Source: Lysinibacillus timonensis (GTDB lineage Bacteria > Bacillota > Bacilli > Bacillales_A > Planococcaceae). Taken from it: a DNA stretch of 64,000 bases. The DNA lies in assembly GCF_900291985.1 (NCBI RefSeq), contig NZ_LT985980.1, positions 3,060,001-3,124,000 of the forward strand, written 5' to 3'. The position numbers were made by a program, and so were the translations under genes. Numbering within the stretch: position 1 is the first letter of the stretch; each line of letters begins with the position of its first letter. The notes under the pieces were generated by a model. It did no database searches. It saw only the letters and a list, made by a program, of their open reading frames with translations, and was not told the DNA's origin. Shown here piece by piece: positions 8,990 to 17,375 of this stretch.

Positions 8990-10234
8990 TTCCTTCAATG
9001 GTTTTAATGCTTTGGACTGATCAATGAATATAAACGCATCATATCGACTACCGACCCTAGAAGGTACATAATTCCCATAAGCTTCATATTCAGGGTTATA
9101 CACAACACCTATTGCGCGGTGACCAATCCACTCATTGAATAATTCTCGATTATCATTCGTAAATAGCAAAACTTTATCATCCGGGCTAGCCGCATGAAGC
9201 TGTCCTTCCCATGTACTTAGCTTCGAAGGTGGAACAGTAATCACATCTTTTGGGTCGCCCCAGCGATCTGCAGCGATAACAGTACCTTGATATGTCCCAA
9301 ATCCAACGGCAAATGTATGGTCGTGGCCATACTGTTCTCGAATAACTTGCCCAACGTTAATTAACCCATCGTCCTTCATATCGGTTTCCGAGGCATCCCC
9401 GATATGGGTGTTATGCTCCCAAATAATCATTTTTGCATTATCACCATGATAGTTCATCAATTCATTAATAGCTTCGACCATATGGTAATCACGGGTATTC
9501 CAAGATTTCGCGTCGTGCATCATTTCACGATAATAGGCTTCTGCATTCTTGGCAACAAGCGCGTTCATAATGACATTTAAATCTTCCTCGTACTTGTCCG
9601 AGAATCGGTCTTCATTGCTTCGCAAAGAACTCAACAGTCTCGATACTTCGCTGATACATTCATCTGTAAAATGAGCAGCAGAAAGGGCATAGTGCTCTGG
9701 CATTCGATTATAAGGCTCGAAGCAGGTGAAAGCTTTCCTTGCATGTTCTAAGTCGACTTCATATTTAGGATTTTCAGATAAAAAGTTCAACACTTCATCA
9801 ATCGACTCAAAAAGACTGTACATATCTATTCCGTAAAAACCAACTTTATTGTCTAAAGTGGCATTTTTCTCTTTCAGCCATTCTGAAAACGTTTCTACTT
9901 CTTCATTTGCCCACATCCACGTCGGCCATCGATTAAATGATTTTAGTAACACCTCTCTTGCTGACGGAGTTTCATCTCCGTAGCCTTTAACATAGCGGTT
10001 TATTGCCTGAACTGCAGGCCAATCTCCTTCTACACCAATGATGTTAAAGCCTTTTTGTTCAATTAATTTTTTAGAAAGTTCAGCGCGGATTGTGTAAAAT
10101 TCATGTGTACCATGCGATGCTTCACCAATCATCACAATACGTGCATTTCCTATTGCTTCAACAATCTTATCCAAGCTCTCTTCATTCAAAGGAAGGGAGT
10201 GTTCTTTAATCGCATTGATTAGTTTTTTTGGCAT
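8987..10234 (-). CDS. Erythromycin-esterase family hydrolase
   Basis: A 415-residue protein of the erythromycin-esterase superfamily. The diagnostic N-terminal motif is MIGEASHGTHEFY (about residues 33-45), followed by GVEGDWPAVQAINRYV; further family segments are WANEEVETFSEWL, GFYGIDMYSL and IIWEHNTHIGDA. Ere-type enzymes hydrolyse the macrolactone of 14-membered macrolides, but many chromosomal Bacillus homologues have no shown macrolide activity. ATG 10234 was chosen because GAGAGGTG lies 9 nt upstream; the GTG at 10246 sits inside that site. It is monocistronic. Resistance should not be assumed from the family name. Confidence 0.88.
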   Translation of the reverse strand: MPKKLINAIKEHSLPLNEESLDKIVEAIGNARIVMIGEASHGTHEFYTIRAELSKKLIEQKGFNIIGVEGDWPAVQAINRYVKGYGDETPSAREVLLKSFNRWPTWMWANEEVETFSEWLKEKNATLDNKVGFYGIDMYSLFESIDEVLNFLSENPKYEVDLEHARKAFTCFEPYNRMPEHYALSAAHFTDECISEVSRLLSSLRSNEDRFSDKYEEDLNVIMNALVAKNAEAYYREMMHDAKSWNTRDYHMVEAINELMNYHGDNAKMIIWEHNTHIGDASETDMKDDGLINVGQVIREQYGHDHTFAVGFGTYQGTVIAADRWGDPKDVITVPPSKLSTWEGQLHAASPDDKVLLFTNDNRELFNEWIGHRAIGVVYNPEYEAYGNYVPSRVGSRYDAFIFIDQSKALKPLKE

Positions 10235-10330
10235 AATGATATTCACCTCTCAAAAATAGCATACCCAAGGGGAGACAATGGAAATACTAAAATTAATGAA
10301 TTATTATGGTAAGGGATAAGGAGATGGTGA

Positions 10331-10621
10331 ATGATGGCAATATATAAATACTATTCAATAATTCAATGGTGTGATGAGGACCACAATTTTATGGTCGATT
10401 TTCCAGACATAGAAAATGTATTTACAGATGGCGACACGCTGCATGAGGCAATTATGATGGCAGAGGATGTTCTAGGATCTACGCTTACTTATAATGAGGA
10501 TGAAAACCTGCCATTTAATCCCCCAAGTCCTGCTAAAGATATTCAGGTACCTGATGGAGCTAGTTTAATTTTAATAACTGTAAATACTGACGACTTTAGA
10601 GACGAAGAACAAGCTGAGTAA
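10331..10621 (+). CDS. HicB-family antitoxin-like protein, no toxin partner
   Basis: A 96-residue protein with the partial RNase-H-like HicB fold: IQWCDEDHNFMVDFPDIENVFTDGD near the N-terminus and the conserved helix HEAIMMAEDVLG. HicB proteins neutralise the HicA mRNA interferase and often carry a DNA-binding tail. Here the C-terminus is only an acidic strand ending DDFRDEEQAE, with no HTH. No hicA-like ORF lies on either side, so this is an orphan. The start follows AAGGAG at 10318-10323; 10334 is an alternative. A terminator lies at 10703. Confidence 0.8.
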   Translation: MMAIYKYYSIIQWCDEDHNFMVDFPDIENVFTDGDTLHEAIMMAEDVLGSTLTYNEDENLPFNPPSPAKDIQVPDGASLILITVNTDDFRDEEQAE

Positions 10622-10702
10622 TGTAATCAAATAGATGCATACTTACATGAACTACTAGCATTGACATAGTAGAAACGGTCTCTAGATTATAAGTAGAAAA
10701 CG

Positions 10703-10734
10703 AATCAGCTCTTTTACTAGGGCTGATTTTTTTA
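10703..10734 (+). terminator. Intrinsic terminator after hicB-like gene
   Basis: AATCAGC and GCTGATT form the stem, followed by a run of seven or more T. Confidence 0.8.
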
Positions 10735-10746
10735 ATTGCTTATTAC

Positions 10747-10853
10747 GCTCCAGACGGACGCTTTCCGCGGGAGTGACTTGAGCCTCCTCGGTGCAAGCAC
10801 CTGCGGGGTCTCAAGCTTCACTCTAGTCCCGCAGGAGTCGCCGTCTTCCGCTA
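10747..10853. repeat. GC-rich ~107-bp intergenic hairpin repeat
   Basis: A GC-rich island in AT-rich surroundings folds on itself. AGACGGACG pairs with CGCCGTCTT at the ends, CCGCGGGA with TCCCGCAGG inside, and GTGACTTGAG with CTCAAGCTTCAC further in, around GTGCAAGCAC. From memory, near-identical elements are dispersed between genes in many Bacillus and Lysinibacillus genomes, and I know no assigned function. The 69-codon ORF across it is an artefact of the repeat. Confidence 0.75.
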
Positions 10854-10992
10854 CAATTGATTGTTCGCCTTTTTTGCCAAATATTCTACTTATGAAATTG
10901 ATTCAGGTAATAGTAATCGAACGGGAAACTTTGGTTTTGAAGTGATACACTTTCTAGTAGGACAAGATAATTCATATTAGGAGGGAAAACAG

Positions 10993-11325
10993 ATGCCGCA
11001 TTTAGTTATACGTGGAGTATCCATTGAAGAAATGAAAAGAATCAGCAAGCCATTAGTAAATGAACTTGCAGAAATTTGTGAATGCGGGACAGATAATTTT
11101 ACGTTCGAAGTACCTCATTCTACGTTTGTTTTTGAAGGGGAAGAGATTCCGGCCTTCCCGCTAATTGAAGTGAAATGGTTTGAGCGTGGACAAGTGACCC
11201 GCGATCGTTTCGCGCAGTCTGTAACTAAATACATCCTATCAACTGGTGTCGATGAAGTAGAAGTCGTATTCATTCCTTTTTCAGAACCCGCCTATTATAT
11301 TAATGGCGAAAGAGTTGGAGATTGA
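10993..11325 (+). CDS. DUF1904 family protein
   Basis: A 110-residue protein that begins at MPHLVIRGVSIEEM and contains EICECGTDNFTFEVPHSTFV and FPLIEVKWFERGQ. These match DUF1904, a small Bacillales family with a tautomerase-like alternation of strands and helices. The proline after Met recalls the catalytic Pro of tautomerases; that relation is inference. The start ATG follows AGGAGGGAAAACAG. It stands alone between the hairpin repeat and the TPP riboswitch. Confidence 0.8.
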   Translation: MPHLVIRGVSIEEMKRISKPLVNELAEICECGTDNFTFEVPHSTFVFEGEEIPAFPLIEVKWFERGQVTRDRFAQSVTKYILSTGVDEVEVVFIPFSEPAYYINGERVGD

Positions 11326-11445
11326 ACGAGAAAGACAACAAAAGAATGACCTTGGCATATTCAATTGTAAAAATAGTACGTTAAGGCTACTTTACAAATA
11401 TAGGATAATCTGTTAAGGTCTGTATAGAAACTGCATATCGAAATA

Positions 11446-11540
11446 AGCACTAGGGGAGCTATGAAAATGGCTGAGAAGAACTGTTTCGTTCTGACTCTTT
11501 GCACCCGATCTGGATAATACCAGCGTGGGGAAGTGCGGTT
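11446..11540 (+). ncRNA. TPP (thi-box) riboswitch
   Basis: The conserved core is complete: CACTAGGGGAGC, GCTGAGAAG, GACTCTTTGCACCCGATCTG and ATAATACCAGCGTGGGGAAGTG. This is the thiamine-pyrophosphate aptamer. It lies about 110 bp before ykoF and is followed by a terminator, so TPP binding should favour premature termination of ykoFEDC. Confidence 0.95.
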
Positions 11541-11574
11541 AGACTTATTATGTTTTATTTGTCTTTTAAACTCT

Positions 11575-11604
11575 AACTGCATTCCTCTAGGATGCAGTTT
11601 TTTT
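11575..11604 (+). terminator. Riboswitch-controlled terminator
   Basis: AACTGCAT and ATGCAGTT pair around TCCTCTAGG and run into seven T, 35 nt after the TPP aptamer. It is the expression platform for ykoFEDC. Confidence 0.9.
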
Positions 11605-11651
11605 GTGTCTTTGGCCAAAGCACAGGACATTCATAAATAGGGGGAATTAAA

Positions 11652-12257
11652 ATGACAAATCAAAGTTGTGGAACAAGTAAAATTGCGGGTGCAAGCTTTT
11701 CCTTGCATCCAATGAGTGATGATTTTATTGATATTATAACAAGTTCACTTAAAGAAGTAGATACAACAAAGGTCTGGATGAAGACAGACGATGTCACAAC
11801 GACAGTTCGTGGAAAATTGGTTCATGTTTTTGACGTAACGAGCGCTATTTTCTTAAATGCGGCAAAAACAGGAAAGCATGTTGCATTTCAAGCTACTTAT
11901 TCTCTAGGATGTCCTGGAGATTCGCAAGGTGATGTTTATTTAGCTGAAGATGATGAACCTGCCAATACACGAGTATCTGAACAAATAAAACAGTCAATTG
12001 CAGCAAAGTTTTCACTATACCCTTTAGGAACAGGTTCGTACATGGATGTTATTTACCAACAAATAGAGGCGATAAAGGAATATGCATCTGTCACACATGC
12101 GCATTATTCTACACGCTTAGATGGAGATGCTGCCCAAATTTTTAATGGTCTTCACACTGTATTTGAGGCAGTTGTCAATGCTGGATCTAGTCATACGGTC
12201 ATGACAGTGACGATTTCAGCAAATAGTCCATCCCATCGAGGTGATCAGCATGAATAA
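11652..12257 (+). CDS. ykoF: YkoF, thiamine/HMP-binding protein
   Basis: A 201-residue protein made of two ferredoxin-like YKOF halves (about residues 10-90 and 110-195). Both halves show the SLHPMSDDFIDII / SLYPLGTGSYMDVI pattern. B. subtilis YkoF binds thiamine and is encoded with the YkoEDC ECF transporter. The gene is first behind a TPP riboswitch, which confirms the pathway. The start ATG follows AGGGGGAATTAAA. It overlaps ykoE by 8 bp. It probably passes the pyrimidine (HMP) or thiamine ligand to or from the transporter in the cytoplasm; the exact role is unproven. Confidence 0.95.
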   Translation: MTNQSCGTSKIAGASFSLHPMSDDFIDIITSSLKEVDTTKVWMKTDDVTTTVRGKLVHVFDVTSAIFLNAAKTGKHVAFQATYSLGCPGDSQGDVYLAEDDEPANTRVSEQIKQSIAAKFSLYPLGTGSYMDVIYQQIEAIKEYASVTHAHYSTRLDGDAAQIFNGLHTVFEAVVNAGSSHTVMTVTISANSPSHRGDQHE

Positions 12258-12828
12258 CTGGCGTTTTAAAGAAATCGTTGTCCTTTCAGCATTAGCTGTC
12301 GTATTTGGAGTTGTTTATTTAGCGTTCCTTCCATTGGGGAAATTGCTCGTAGGGTTCTTTGGTCCAATTGGCTATGATCTCATTTTTGGCATTTGGTTTA
12401 TCGTTTCCATCATTGCGGCTTATATAATCCGTAAACCGGGGGCGGCATTCTTATCGGAAACGATTGCGGCGATGGTTGAGGTGCTAATTGGAAATGCGGT
12501 AGGTCCTATGTTAATTATCAGTGGGATGATCCAAGGGCTTGGTGCTGAGGCTGTCTTCGCTGCAACAAGGTGGAGAAATTACTCAACGTTGGTTCTGATG
12601 CTAGCTGGCGTTGGCTCTTCGGTCACAAGTTTTGTTTATGGCTATTTTATGGGTGGGTTTGTATCTCTTGAGACGGGATACGTGATTGCGATGTTCGTTG
12701 CTCGTGTGATTAGTGGAGCATTAATTGCAGGACTTCTAGGAAAAGCCATTAGTGACGGACTTGCCAAAACAGGTGTACTTTCAAGCTATGCACTTGGAAA
12801 AGAAGTTCGGAAGGGGAAAGTGGCATGA
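12250..12828 (+). CDS. ykoE: YkoE, ECF-transporter S component
   Basis: A 192-residue, highly hydrophobic protein with about five to six membrane helices. It contains the family stretch FGPIGYDLIFGIWFIVSIIA and GNAVGPMLIISGMIQGLGAE. It is the substrate-capture subunit for hydroxymethylpyrimidine/thiamine in the YkoEDC complex. ATG 12250 was preferred to GTG 12241 because GAGGTG lies 6 nt upstream. It overlaps both neighbours by a few bases, so all four genes are translationally coupled. Confidence 0.93.
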   Translation: MNNWRFKEIVVLSALAVVFGVVYLAFLPLGKLLVGFFGPIGYDLIFGIWFIVSIIAAYIIRKPGAAFLSETIAAMVEVLIGNAVGPMLIISGMIQGLGAEAVFAATRWRNYSTLVLMLAGVGSSVTSFVYGYFMGGFVSLETGYVIAMFVARVISGALIAGLLGKAISDGLAKTGVLSSYALGKEVRKGKVA

Positions 12829-14498
12829 CGCCCCTTGTTTCGGTTCAAAATTTATCATTGCGCTATGAATTTGCAGAAAGAGATACATTATCAAATGTTT
12901 CCTTTAAGTTAGAGCAAGGTGAGAGCATTCTACTACTTGGTCCAAGTGGCTGTGGGAAAAGTACGCTTACGCTTTGTTTGAATGGATTATATCCTCGTGA
13001 GTTGGATGGCTCGTTATCAGGAGATATCATCATTAATGGAAAGCCAACATCGTCTTATAAGCCCGGTCAGCTAAGCCGTATCGTAGGCGTTGTGTTTCAA
13101 GACCCGGAAACACAATTTTGTATGTTGACTGTGGAGGATGAGATTGCATTTGGCTTAGAAAACATTTCTGTCCCTAGAGAAGAAATGGATGCTCGTATTG
13201 ACGATGCCCTACGTCTTGTGAATATGGAGGGTTTCAAAAGCGCAACGATCGCTACTTTATCGGGAGGTCAGAAACAAAAACTTGCACTAGCATGTATTCT
13301 TGCTATGAACCCGCAGTTGCTTATATTAGATGAACCAACTGCAAATCTAGACCCTATTGCAAGAGTTGAACTGATTCAAACAATCAAACAGTTAAAAAAA
13401 GAACTTGGATTTTCTTTAGTGATCATTGAACATCAACTAGACCAATGGACGGACCTTGCTGATCGTTGTTTACTGTTAAACAAAGAGGGAACTGCTTTCT
13501 ATGATGGTTCAATAAGACAGGCCATTCGCTCTCATCAAAAGGAGATTGCTGAAGAGGGCATTTGGCTTCCGAAAGTTACCCAACATGTACTTTCGTATTA
13601 TGATCCTAATTATTATCATATTCCTTTGACGTTGGAGGAGTTCTTACACCAGGCAATCTTATACTCGAGAATTAAGTGGGATCTGAAAACAGAAAAAATA
13701 GAACGAGCAAAACGAGATAGCTTCCTAGAATGTAAGAATGTTTCATATATAGCTAACAACCAAGCAATTCTAAAAGATATCTCTCTAACAATTAGAGAAG
13801 GAGAATTTGTTGCAATTGTCGGCAGGAATGGAAGCGGAAAGACAACTTTGTCTAGAATTCTTACCGGGCTTCAACGACCTAGTGAAGGGACAGTCATACT
13901 GCGAGATCAATCATTACGAGACTGGAAGGAAACACACCTTCGTAACGAAATAGGCTACGTTTTTCAAAACCCGGAACACCAATTTATTACGAATAAAGTG
14001 TTCGATGAAGTCGCTTTTAGCCTACGAATGAAGGGCTTACATGAACAGGAAATACAAAATCGTGTTACCCGTATACTTGGGTTTTTTAAATTAAATGATT
14101 ATGTAGATGAGCATCCTTATATGCTTAGCCAAGGGCAAAAGAGAAGATTAAGTATTGCGACGATGATTGTGGATGAGCAAAAAATATTGATATTAGATGA
14201 ACCAACTTTCGGGCAAGATATGGCGACAAATTTTGAAATGATGAATTTATTAAGTGAACGGTATCATACAGGGACTGGCATTGTCATGATTACCCACGAT
14301 ATGGAGCTTGTTCATACTTACGCAGAACGTATTATTGTCGTACATGAGGGGTTGATTGTAGCAGATTGTACTCCGGCTGAACTTTGGTTGCAGCCAGTTG
14401 AAGTGTTAAAAGAATGGGGACTCGACTTGCCAATTCAAGTGAAAATGCAACAACTATGTGAAAAGGAAGATCGTAATCATGTTCTTACATCAACTTAA
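12825..14498 (+). CDS. ykoD: YkoD, duplicated ABC ATPase of the ECF transporter
   Basis: A 557-residue fusion of two ATPase domains. Domain 1 has Walker A GPSGCGKST (about residue 40), signature LSGGQKQKLA and Walker B LLILDEPTANLD. Domain 2 has Walker A GRNGSGKTT (about 333), signature LSQGQKRRLS (about 436) and Walker B ILILDEPTFGQD. The signature in domain 2 has Q for the second G, a mild change. It powers uptake of thiamine precursor with YkoE and YkoC. Its start is inside an ATGA overlap with ykoE, and its 3' end overlaps ykoC by 20 bp. Confidence 0.95.
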   Translation: MTPLVSVQNLSLRYEFAERDTLSNVSFKLEQGESILLLGPSGCGKSTLTLCLNGLYPRELDGSLSGDIIINGKPTSSYKPGQLSRIVGVVFQDPETQFCMLTVEDEIAFGLENISVPREEMDARIDDALRLVNMEGFKSATIATLSGGQKQKLALACILAMNPQLLILDEPTANLDPIARVELIQTIKQLKKELGFSLVIIEHQLDQWTDLADRCLLLNKEGTAFYDGSIRQAIRSHQKEIAEEGIWLPKVTQHVLSYYDPNYYHIPLTLEEFLHQAILYSRIKWDLKTEKIERAKRDSFLECKNVSYIANNQAILKDISLTIREGEFVAIVGRNGSGKTTLSRILTGLQRPSEGTVILRDQSLRDWKETHLRNEIGYVFQNPEHQFITNKVFDEVAFSLRMKGLHEQEIQNRVTRILGFFKLNDYVDEHPYMLSQGQKRRLSIATMIVDEQKILILDEPTFGQDMATNFEMMNLLSERYHTGTGIVMITHDMELVHTYAERIIVVHEGLIVADCTPAELWLQPVEVLKEWGLDLPIQVKMQQLCEKEDRNHVLTST

Positions 14499-15258
14499 CC
14501 CAGCTATGAAAGCAATTACTGTGGTCATTTTAGTCATACTGCTGGCGTTGATATTCGATCCAGTCACGCCATCCATTGTACTTCTATGTACGATATTAAT
14601 CGTTTTCATTGGTGGAAACGTCAGCTGGAAAAGGTATTTTCTATATTTGTCGCCGTTTCTATTATTTTCTTTTGGCATGTTCTGGACAACCTTGGTTTTT
14701 GCGAAACAGTCCGATAGCTCGGCACAAATGATATCCATATTAACATTTGAATTTCCTAGGGAATCCCTTATTATTGCATTAGCGCTAGCAGTACGGGTGT
14801 TAAGTGTGGCAGCATTGTCATTACTCTTCATTTTCACGACGAATACAATTGATTTTATCTTAAGCTTAATTCAGCAGCTGAAATTGTCGCCCCGGATTGC
14901 ATATGGGGTCCTAGCTGGATACCGCTTTTTACCGATGATGAAAAACGAGATGAAAATTATCCGAGAAGCCCACCGAATTCGAGGGGTTAACCAGGCGACT
15001 ACAATTACAGAGAAATGTGGCCAATATAAGCGCTATGCGATTCCACTACTTGCAAGTGCAATAAGAAAAGCCGAAAGAACTGCCACTGCAATGGAATCTA
15101 AAGGATTTACGGGTGAGCGAAACCGTACCTTTTTCCGACAATTCACCATTAGTAACAAAGATTGGATTTTCCTAGTCATCATGCTAATGATATATGCAGC
15201 AGCAGTCTATACTTCTTACTCCCTAGGCTATCTACAGTTATATAATGGAGAACTTTAA
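14479..15258 (+). CDS. ykoC: YkoC, ECF-transporter T component
   Basis: A 260-residue transmembrane coupling protein of the CbiQ/EcfT family. Helices occupy about residues 12-130 and 230-250. The coupling region holds AYGVLAGYRFLPMM, the arginine-bearing IIREAHRIRGV and the second coupling helix ERTATAMESKGFTG. It links YkoE to YkoD. ATG 14479 follows AAGGAAG; the upstream GTG 14458 lacks a site. It is the last gene of the TPP-controlled operon and is followed by a nested hairpin. Confidence 0.93.
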   Translation: MFLHQLNPAMKAITVVILVILLALIFDPVTPSIVLLCTILIVFIGGNVSWKRYFLYLSPFLLFSFGMFWTTLVFAKQSDSSAQMISILTFEFPRESLIIALALAVRVLSVAALSLLFIFTTNTIDFILSLIQQLKLSPRIAYGVLAGYRFLPMMKNEMKIIREAHRIRGVNQATTITEKCGQYKRYAIPLLASAIRKAERTATAMESKGFTGERNRTFFRQFTISNKDWIFLVIMLMIYAAAVYTSYSLGYLQLYNGEL

Positions 15259-15266
15259 AACAAAGA

Positions 15267-15370
15267 GTCTGGGACAAAACTGCCTTCAATTTATAATGCA
15301 AAAATTTTGCAGATGTCACTAAATGCCACCGACCTTTCCAATTTGAGGTGGCTTTTGCCCCAGCCTTTTC
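15267..15370 (+). terminator. Nested hairpin, terminator-like repeat after ykoFEDC
   Basis: The outer stem GTCTGGGACAAAA / TTTTGCCCCAGCC encloses an inner stem GCCACC / GGTGGC and is followed by TTTTCT. The 'GTCTGGGAC' type of hairpin is, from memory, a common Firmicutes intergenic terminator repeat. Confidence 0.6.
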
Positions 15371-15387
15371 TATTAATTTAATAAATA

Positions 15388-15569
15388 AGCGGAAAAACTC
15401 CGTCTAATGAAAATAGTGGGGGTAAAAGTAGCGGAAATAAGCGGAGAAATTCCGATTAACTGCTCTAAATTGGCTAAAATCCATATATATCGCTAGGATA
15501 ACCGGAAAAACTCCCTTTATTTTCAAGAAAATATACAGATTTTTTAATATAAGCGGAATATTTCCGTTT
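15388..15569. repeat. Four-palindrome repeat array, copy A
   Basis: Four short palindromes of the form GCGGA-n-TCCG occur with the CCG (or CCC) ending at 15402, 15454, 15515 and 15566, giving spacings of 52, 61 and 51 bp. They read GCGGAAAAACTCCG, GCGGAGAAATTCCG, CCGGAAAAACTCCC and GCGGAATATTTCCG. The same four-element pattern with the same spacings recurs at 61230-61407. No ORF spans it. Confidence 0.75.
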
Positions 15570-15614
15570 AAATATTTCACACATTAAAATGACGCCCATT
15601 TGGGAGTTGAATAA

Positions 15615-15722
15615 TATAGGACCCACACCGCATTTGCCAAGCAGTACTTAGATGAATTGGATTATAAATACAGTATTCGAGCTGATTGTGCTTGTGTTCG
15701 GTCACTTAGCCAAGACATTTAA
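15615..15722 (+). pseudogene. Coding-like remnant, unidentified
   Basis: An open frame without a start codon reads RTHTAFAKQYLDELDYKYSI and continues RADCACVRSLSQDI to a TAA at 15720-15722. The amino-acid pattern is protein-like and bounded by a stop at 15612. I do not recognise the family. It may be the 3' end of a lost gene. Confidence 0.3.
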
Positions 15723-15853
15723 TCACATAACAAATACCATCATCTCACTTAAAAGATATTCCACATACTAAAATCCATTTCTACAATATGGAAACTGTTA
15801 TTCAATCATGCTACAATATTTCAAACAAACCGTGTAGAAAGTGATGTGGCCTC

Positions 15854-16585
15854 ATGCAAACAATCGATCGAGCGATGGATATTATACGAGCACTAGCAGT
15901 AAATTCACAGTGGTTATCCATTACAGAACTATCAAAAGAATGTGAACTTCCTGTAAGCACTATGCACCGTTTACTTAAGTCATTAGAAAAGCATGGTCTG
16001 ATTCAACAAAGTATCAAAACAAAGGAATACGGGTTAGGAACACTTTGGCTTGAGTATGGATTACAAATGTACGATTCCTTGGATTTTACAAATCAAATTA
16101 AAACGGAAATGGAACAATTAATGCGAACCGTAAAAGAAAGCATCTACTTCAACAAACCAATGGGAACGGAATCATTAGTGTTTGAGAGAATTGATAGTCC
16201 AGAAAACCAAATTCGCGTGATCGATAAAATCGGTATCCGAGTGCCGATGAACATTGGTGCTGCCAACAAAACAATGCTAGCCCATATGGACAAAGCAAAA
16301 TCAGATGAAATCATTAATGCCCTTATTCCAAAAGAAGAGCAACCACTATTTTATGAAATGCTTGCTGAAATTAAAACAAAAGGTTTCGGTATAAGCCGTG
16401 GTGAAAGAACAGAAGGTACCATTTCAGTAGCAGCACCGGTCTTTAATCATACCGGGGATATTGAAGGTGCAATTAGTATTGGAAGTGTTAGTTTTAATAT
16501 GACCGATGAAAAGCTACATTACTTTATCGAAAATGTAATTGAGAGTGGTAAGCGTATATCAAAAAATTTAGGATATAAAAGGTAA
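15854..16585 (+). CDS. IclR-family transcriptional regulator
   Basis: A 243-residue regulator. The N-terminal winged helix (about residues 1-65) has IDRAMDIIRAL, LSITELSKECELPVSTMHRL and LEKHGLIQQ. The IclR effector domain (about 80-240) includes RVPMNIGAANKTMLAH, GFGISRGERTEGTISVAAPV and GAISIGSVSF. Such proteins sense small carboxylic or aromatic metabolites. The adjacent genes are not an obvious catabolic operon, so its targets are unknown. The start ATG follows AAAGTGATG. Confidence 0.9.
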   Translation: MQTIDRAMDIIRALAVNSQWLSITELSKECELPVSTMHRLLKSLEKHGLIQQSIKTKEYGLGTLWLEYGLQMYDSLDFTNQIKTEMEQLMRTVKESIYFNKPMGTESLVFERIDSPENQIRVIDKIGIRVPMNIGAANKTMLAHMDKAKSDEIINALIPKEEQPLFYEMLAEIKTKGFGISRGERTEGTISVAAPVFNHTGDIEGAISIGSVSFNMTDEKLHYFIENVIESGKRISKNLGYKR

Positions 16586-16600
16586 TCAGAAATATAAAAC

Positions 16601-16643
16601 GGCCATCAAAATCTATACTAACTGAATATTGATGGGCTTTTTT
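16601..16643 (+). terminator. Intrinsic terminator after IclR gene
   Basis: GGCCATCAA and TTGATGGGC pair around an AT-rich loop, followed by TTTTTTA. Confidence 0.8.
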
Positions 16644-16830
16644 ATATCAATAGCGATTACTGCTATTGATAATAAACCAAATATCATTTCATTAAGAAGG
16701 GAAAGCTTCGAGTCTTCGCGAACACATCTTTCTTTTAGGGGATTCGACAATAAGCTAATCAATTGAATCTTTTTGTCGAATGAAACGTACATAATAGTAG
16801 AAGATATTACCCATGAAGGGGTGTGATAAG

Positions 16831-17139
16831 ATGAAATGGTCGAGTTTTGCGAAGGGTATTACAGGAACCTTCGAAGCTATTTTAGCAATTCCGTTGTTTG
16901 GCGGATTAATGGTCCTCATGAGCTCATGGCAACTATTAACTATCGCGTTAGTTCTCCATATCATAACTTTCGCAATCGCGATATCAAACCGGACGTCGGT
17001 TGCTCCAAGCATTTTAGGGATTGTCACAAGCCTAATTGCCTTCATACCAATTATTGGTTGGTTTATGCATGTCATTACTGCAATCTGCCTTTATATTAGT
17101 GCCTATAGAGATTCAAGATATATGGCGTATCATAGATAA
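16831..17139 (+). CDS. Small three-helix membrane protein, unknown function
   Basis: A 102-residue hydrophobic protein with membrane segments at roughly residues 12-32, 36-52 and 60-90, and short charged ends (MKWSSFAKG; AYRDSRYMAYHR). I do not recognise a family with certainty. The start was set at ATG 16831 because GAAGGGGTG lies just upstream; an in-frame ATG at 16813 overlaps that site. It has its own terminator and is convergent with a small minus-strand gene. Confidence 0.65.
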   Translation: MKWSSFAKGITGTFEAILAIPLFGGLMVLMSSWQLLTIALVLHIITFAIAISNRTSVAPSILGIVTSLIAFIPIIGWFMHVITAICLYISAYRDSRYMAYHR

Positions 17140-17167
17140 GAGCTAGAGTTTACTAGCTCTTTTTTAA
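17139..17167 (+). terminator. Intrinsic terminator
   Basis: AGAGCTAG / CTAGCTCT with a 6-nt loop and TTTTTT. An almost identical hairpin follows cwlJ at 18081. Confidence 0.85.
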
Positions 17168-17192
17168 TTCTATAATTATATAGGGAAATAGG

Positions 17193-17375
17193 CTAAGCCA
17201 TTCCGCGTTGATTTTCATCCATTTTCTTGATGACTTCCTCTACAGATAACTTCTCGGAATTAGTATTCTCCGGATGTAACACAGTTGTTCCAAATTCTTC
17301 ATCGCTATGATATTGAACATGTTCATTTGCTGTTTCTAGTTGGCTCTTCTTACGTGCTTGTTTTCTAACACTCAT
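17193..17375 (-). CDS. Small hydrophilic protein, unknown
   Basis: A 60-residue charged protein starting MSVRKQARKKSQLETANEHV and ending MDENQRGMA. It is free of hydrophobic segments. The N-terminus is basic and the C-terminus acidic, as in many small spore or nucleoid-associated proteins, but no family is recognised. ATG 17375 follows AAAGGAG at a 9-nt distance. It lies next to cwlJ on the opposite strand, so a sporulation link is possible but unsupported. Confidence 0.55.
   Translation of the reverse strand: MSVRKQARKKSQLETANEHVQYHSDEEFGTTVLHPENTNSEKLSVEEVIKKMDENQRGMA

Noticed and set aside
8987..10234. Acquired macrolide-resistance gene
   Set aside because: The family name is erythromycin esterase, but base composition and context look chromosomal and many Bacillus homologues lack shown activity; resistance is not claimed.
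10736..10945. 69-codon plus-strand ORF
   Set aside because: It lies on the GC-rich hairpin repeat, has no ribosome site and reads through both arms of the palindrome.
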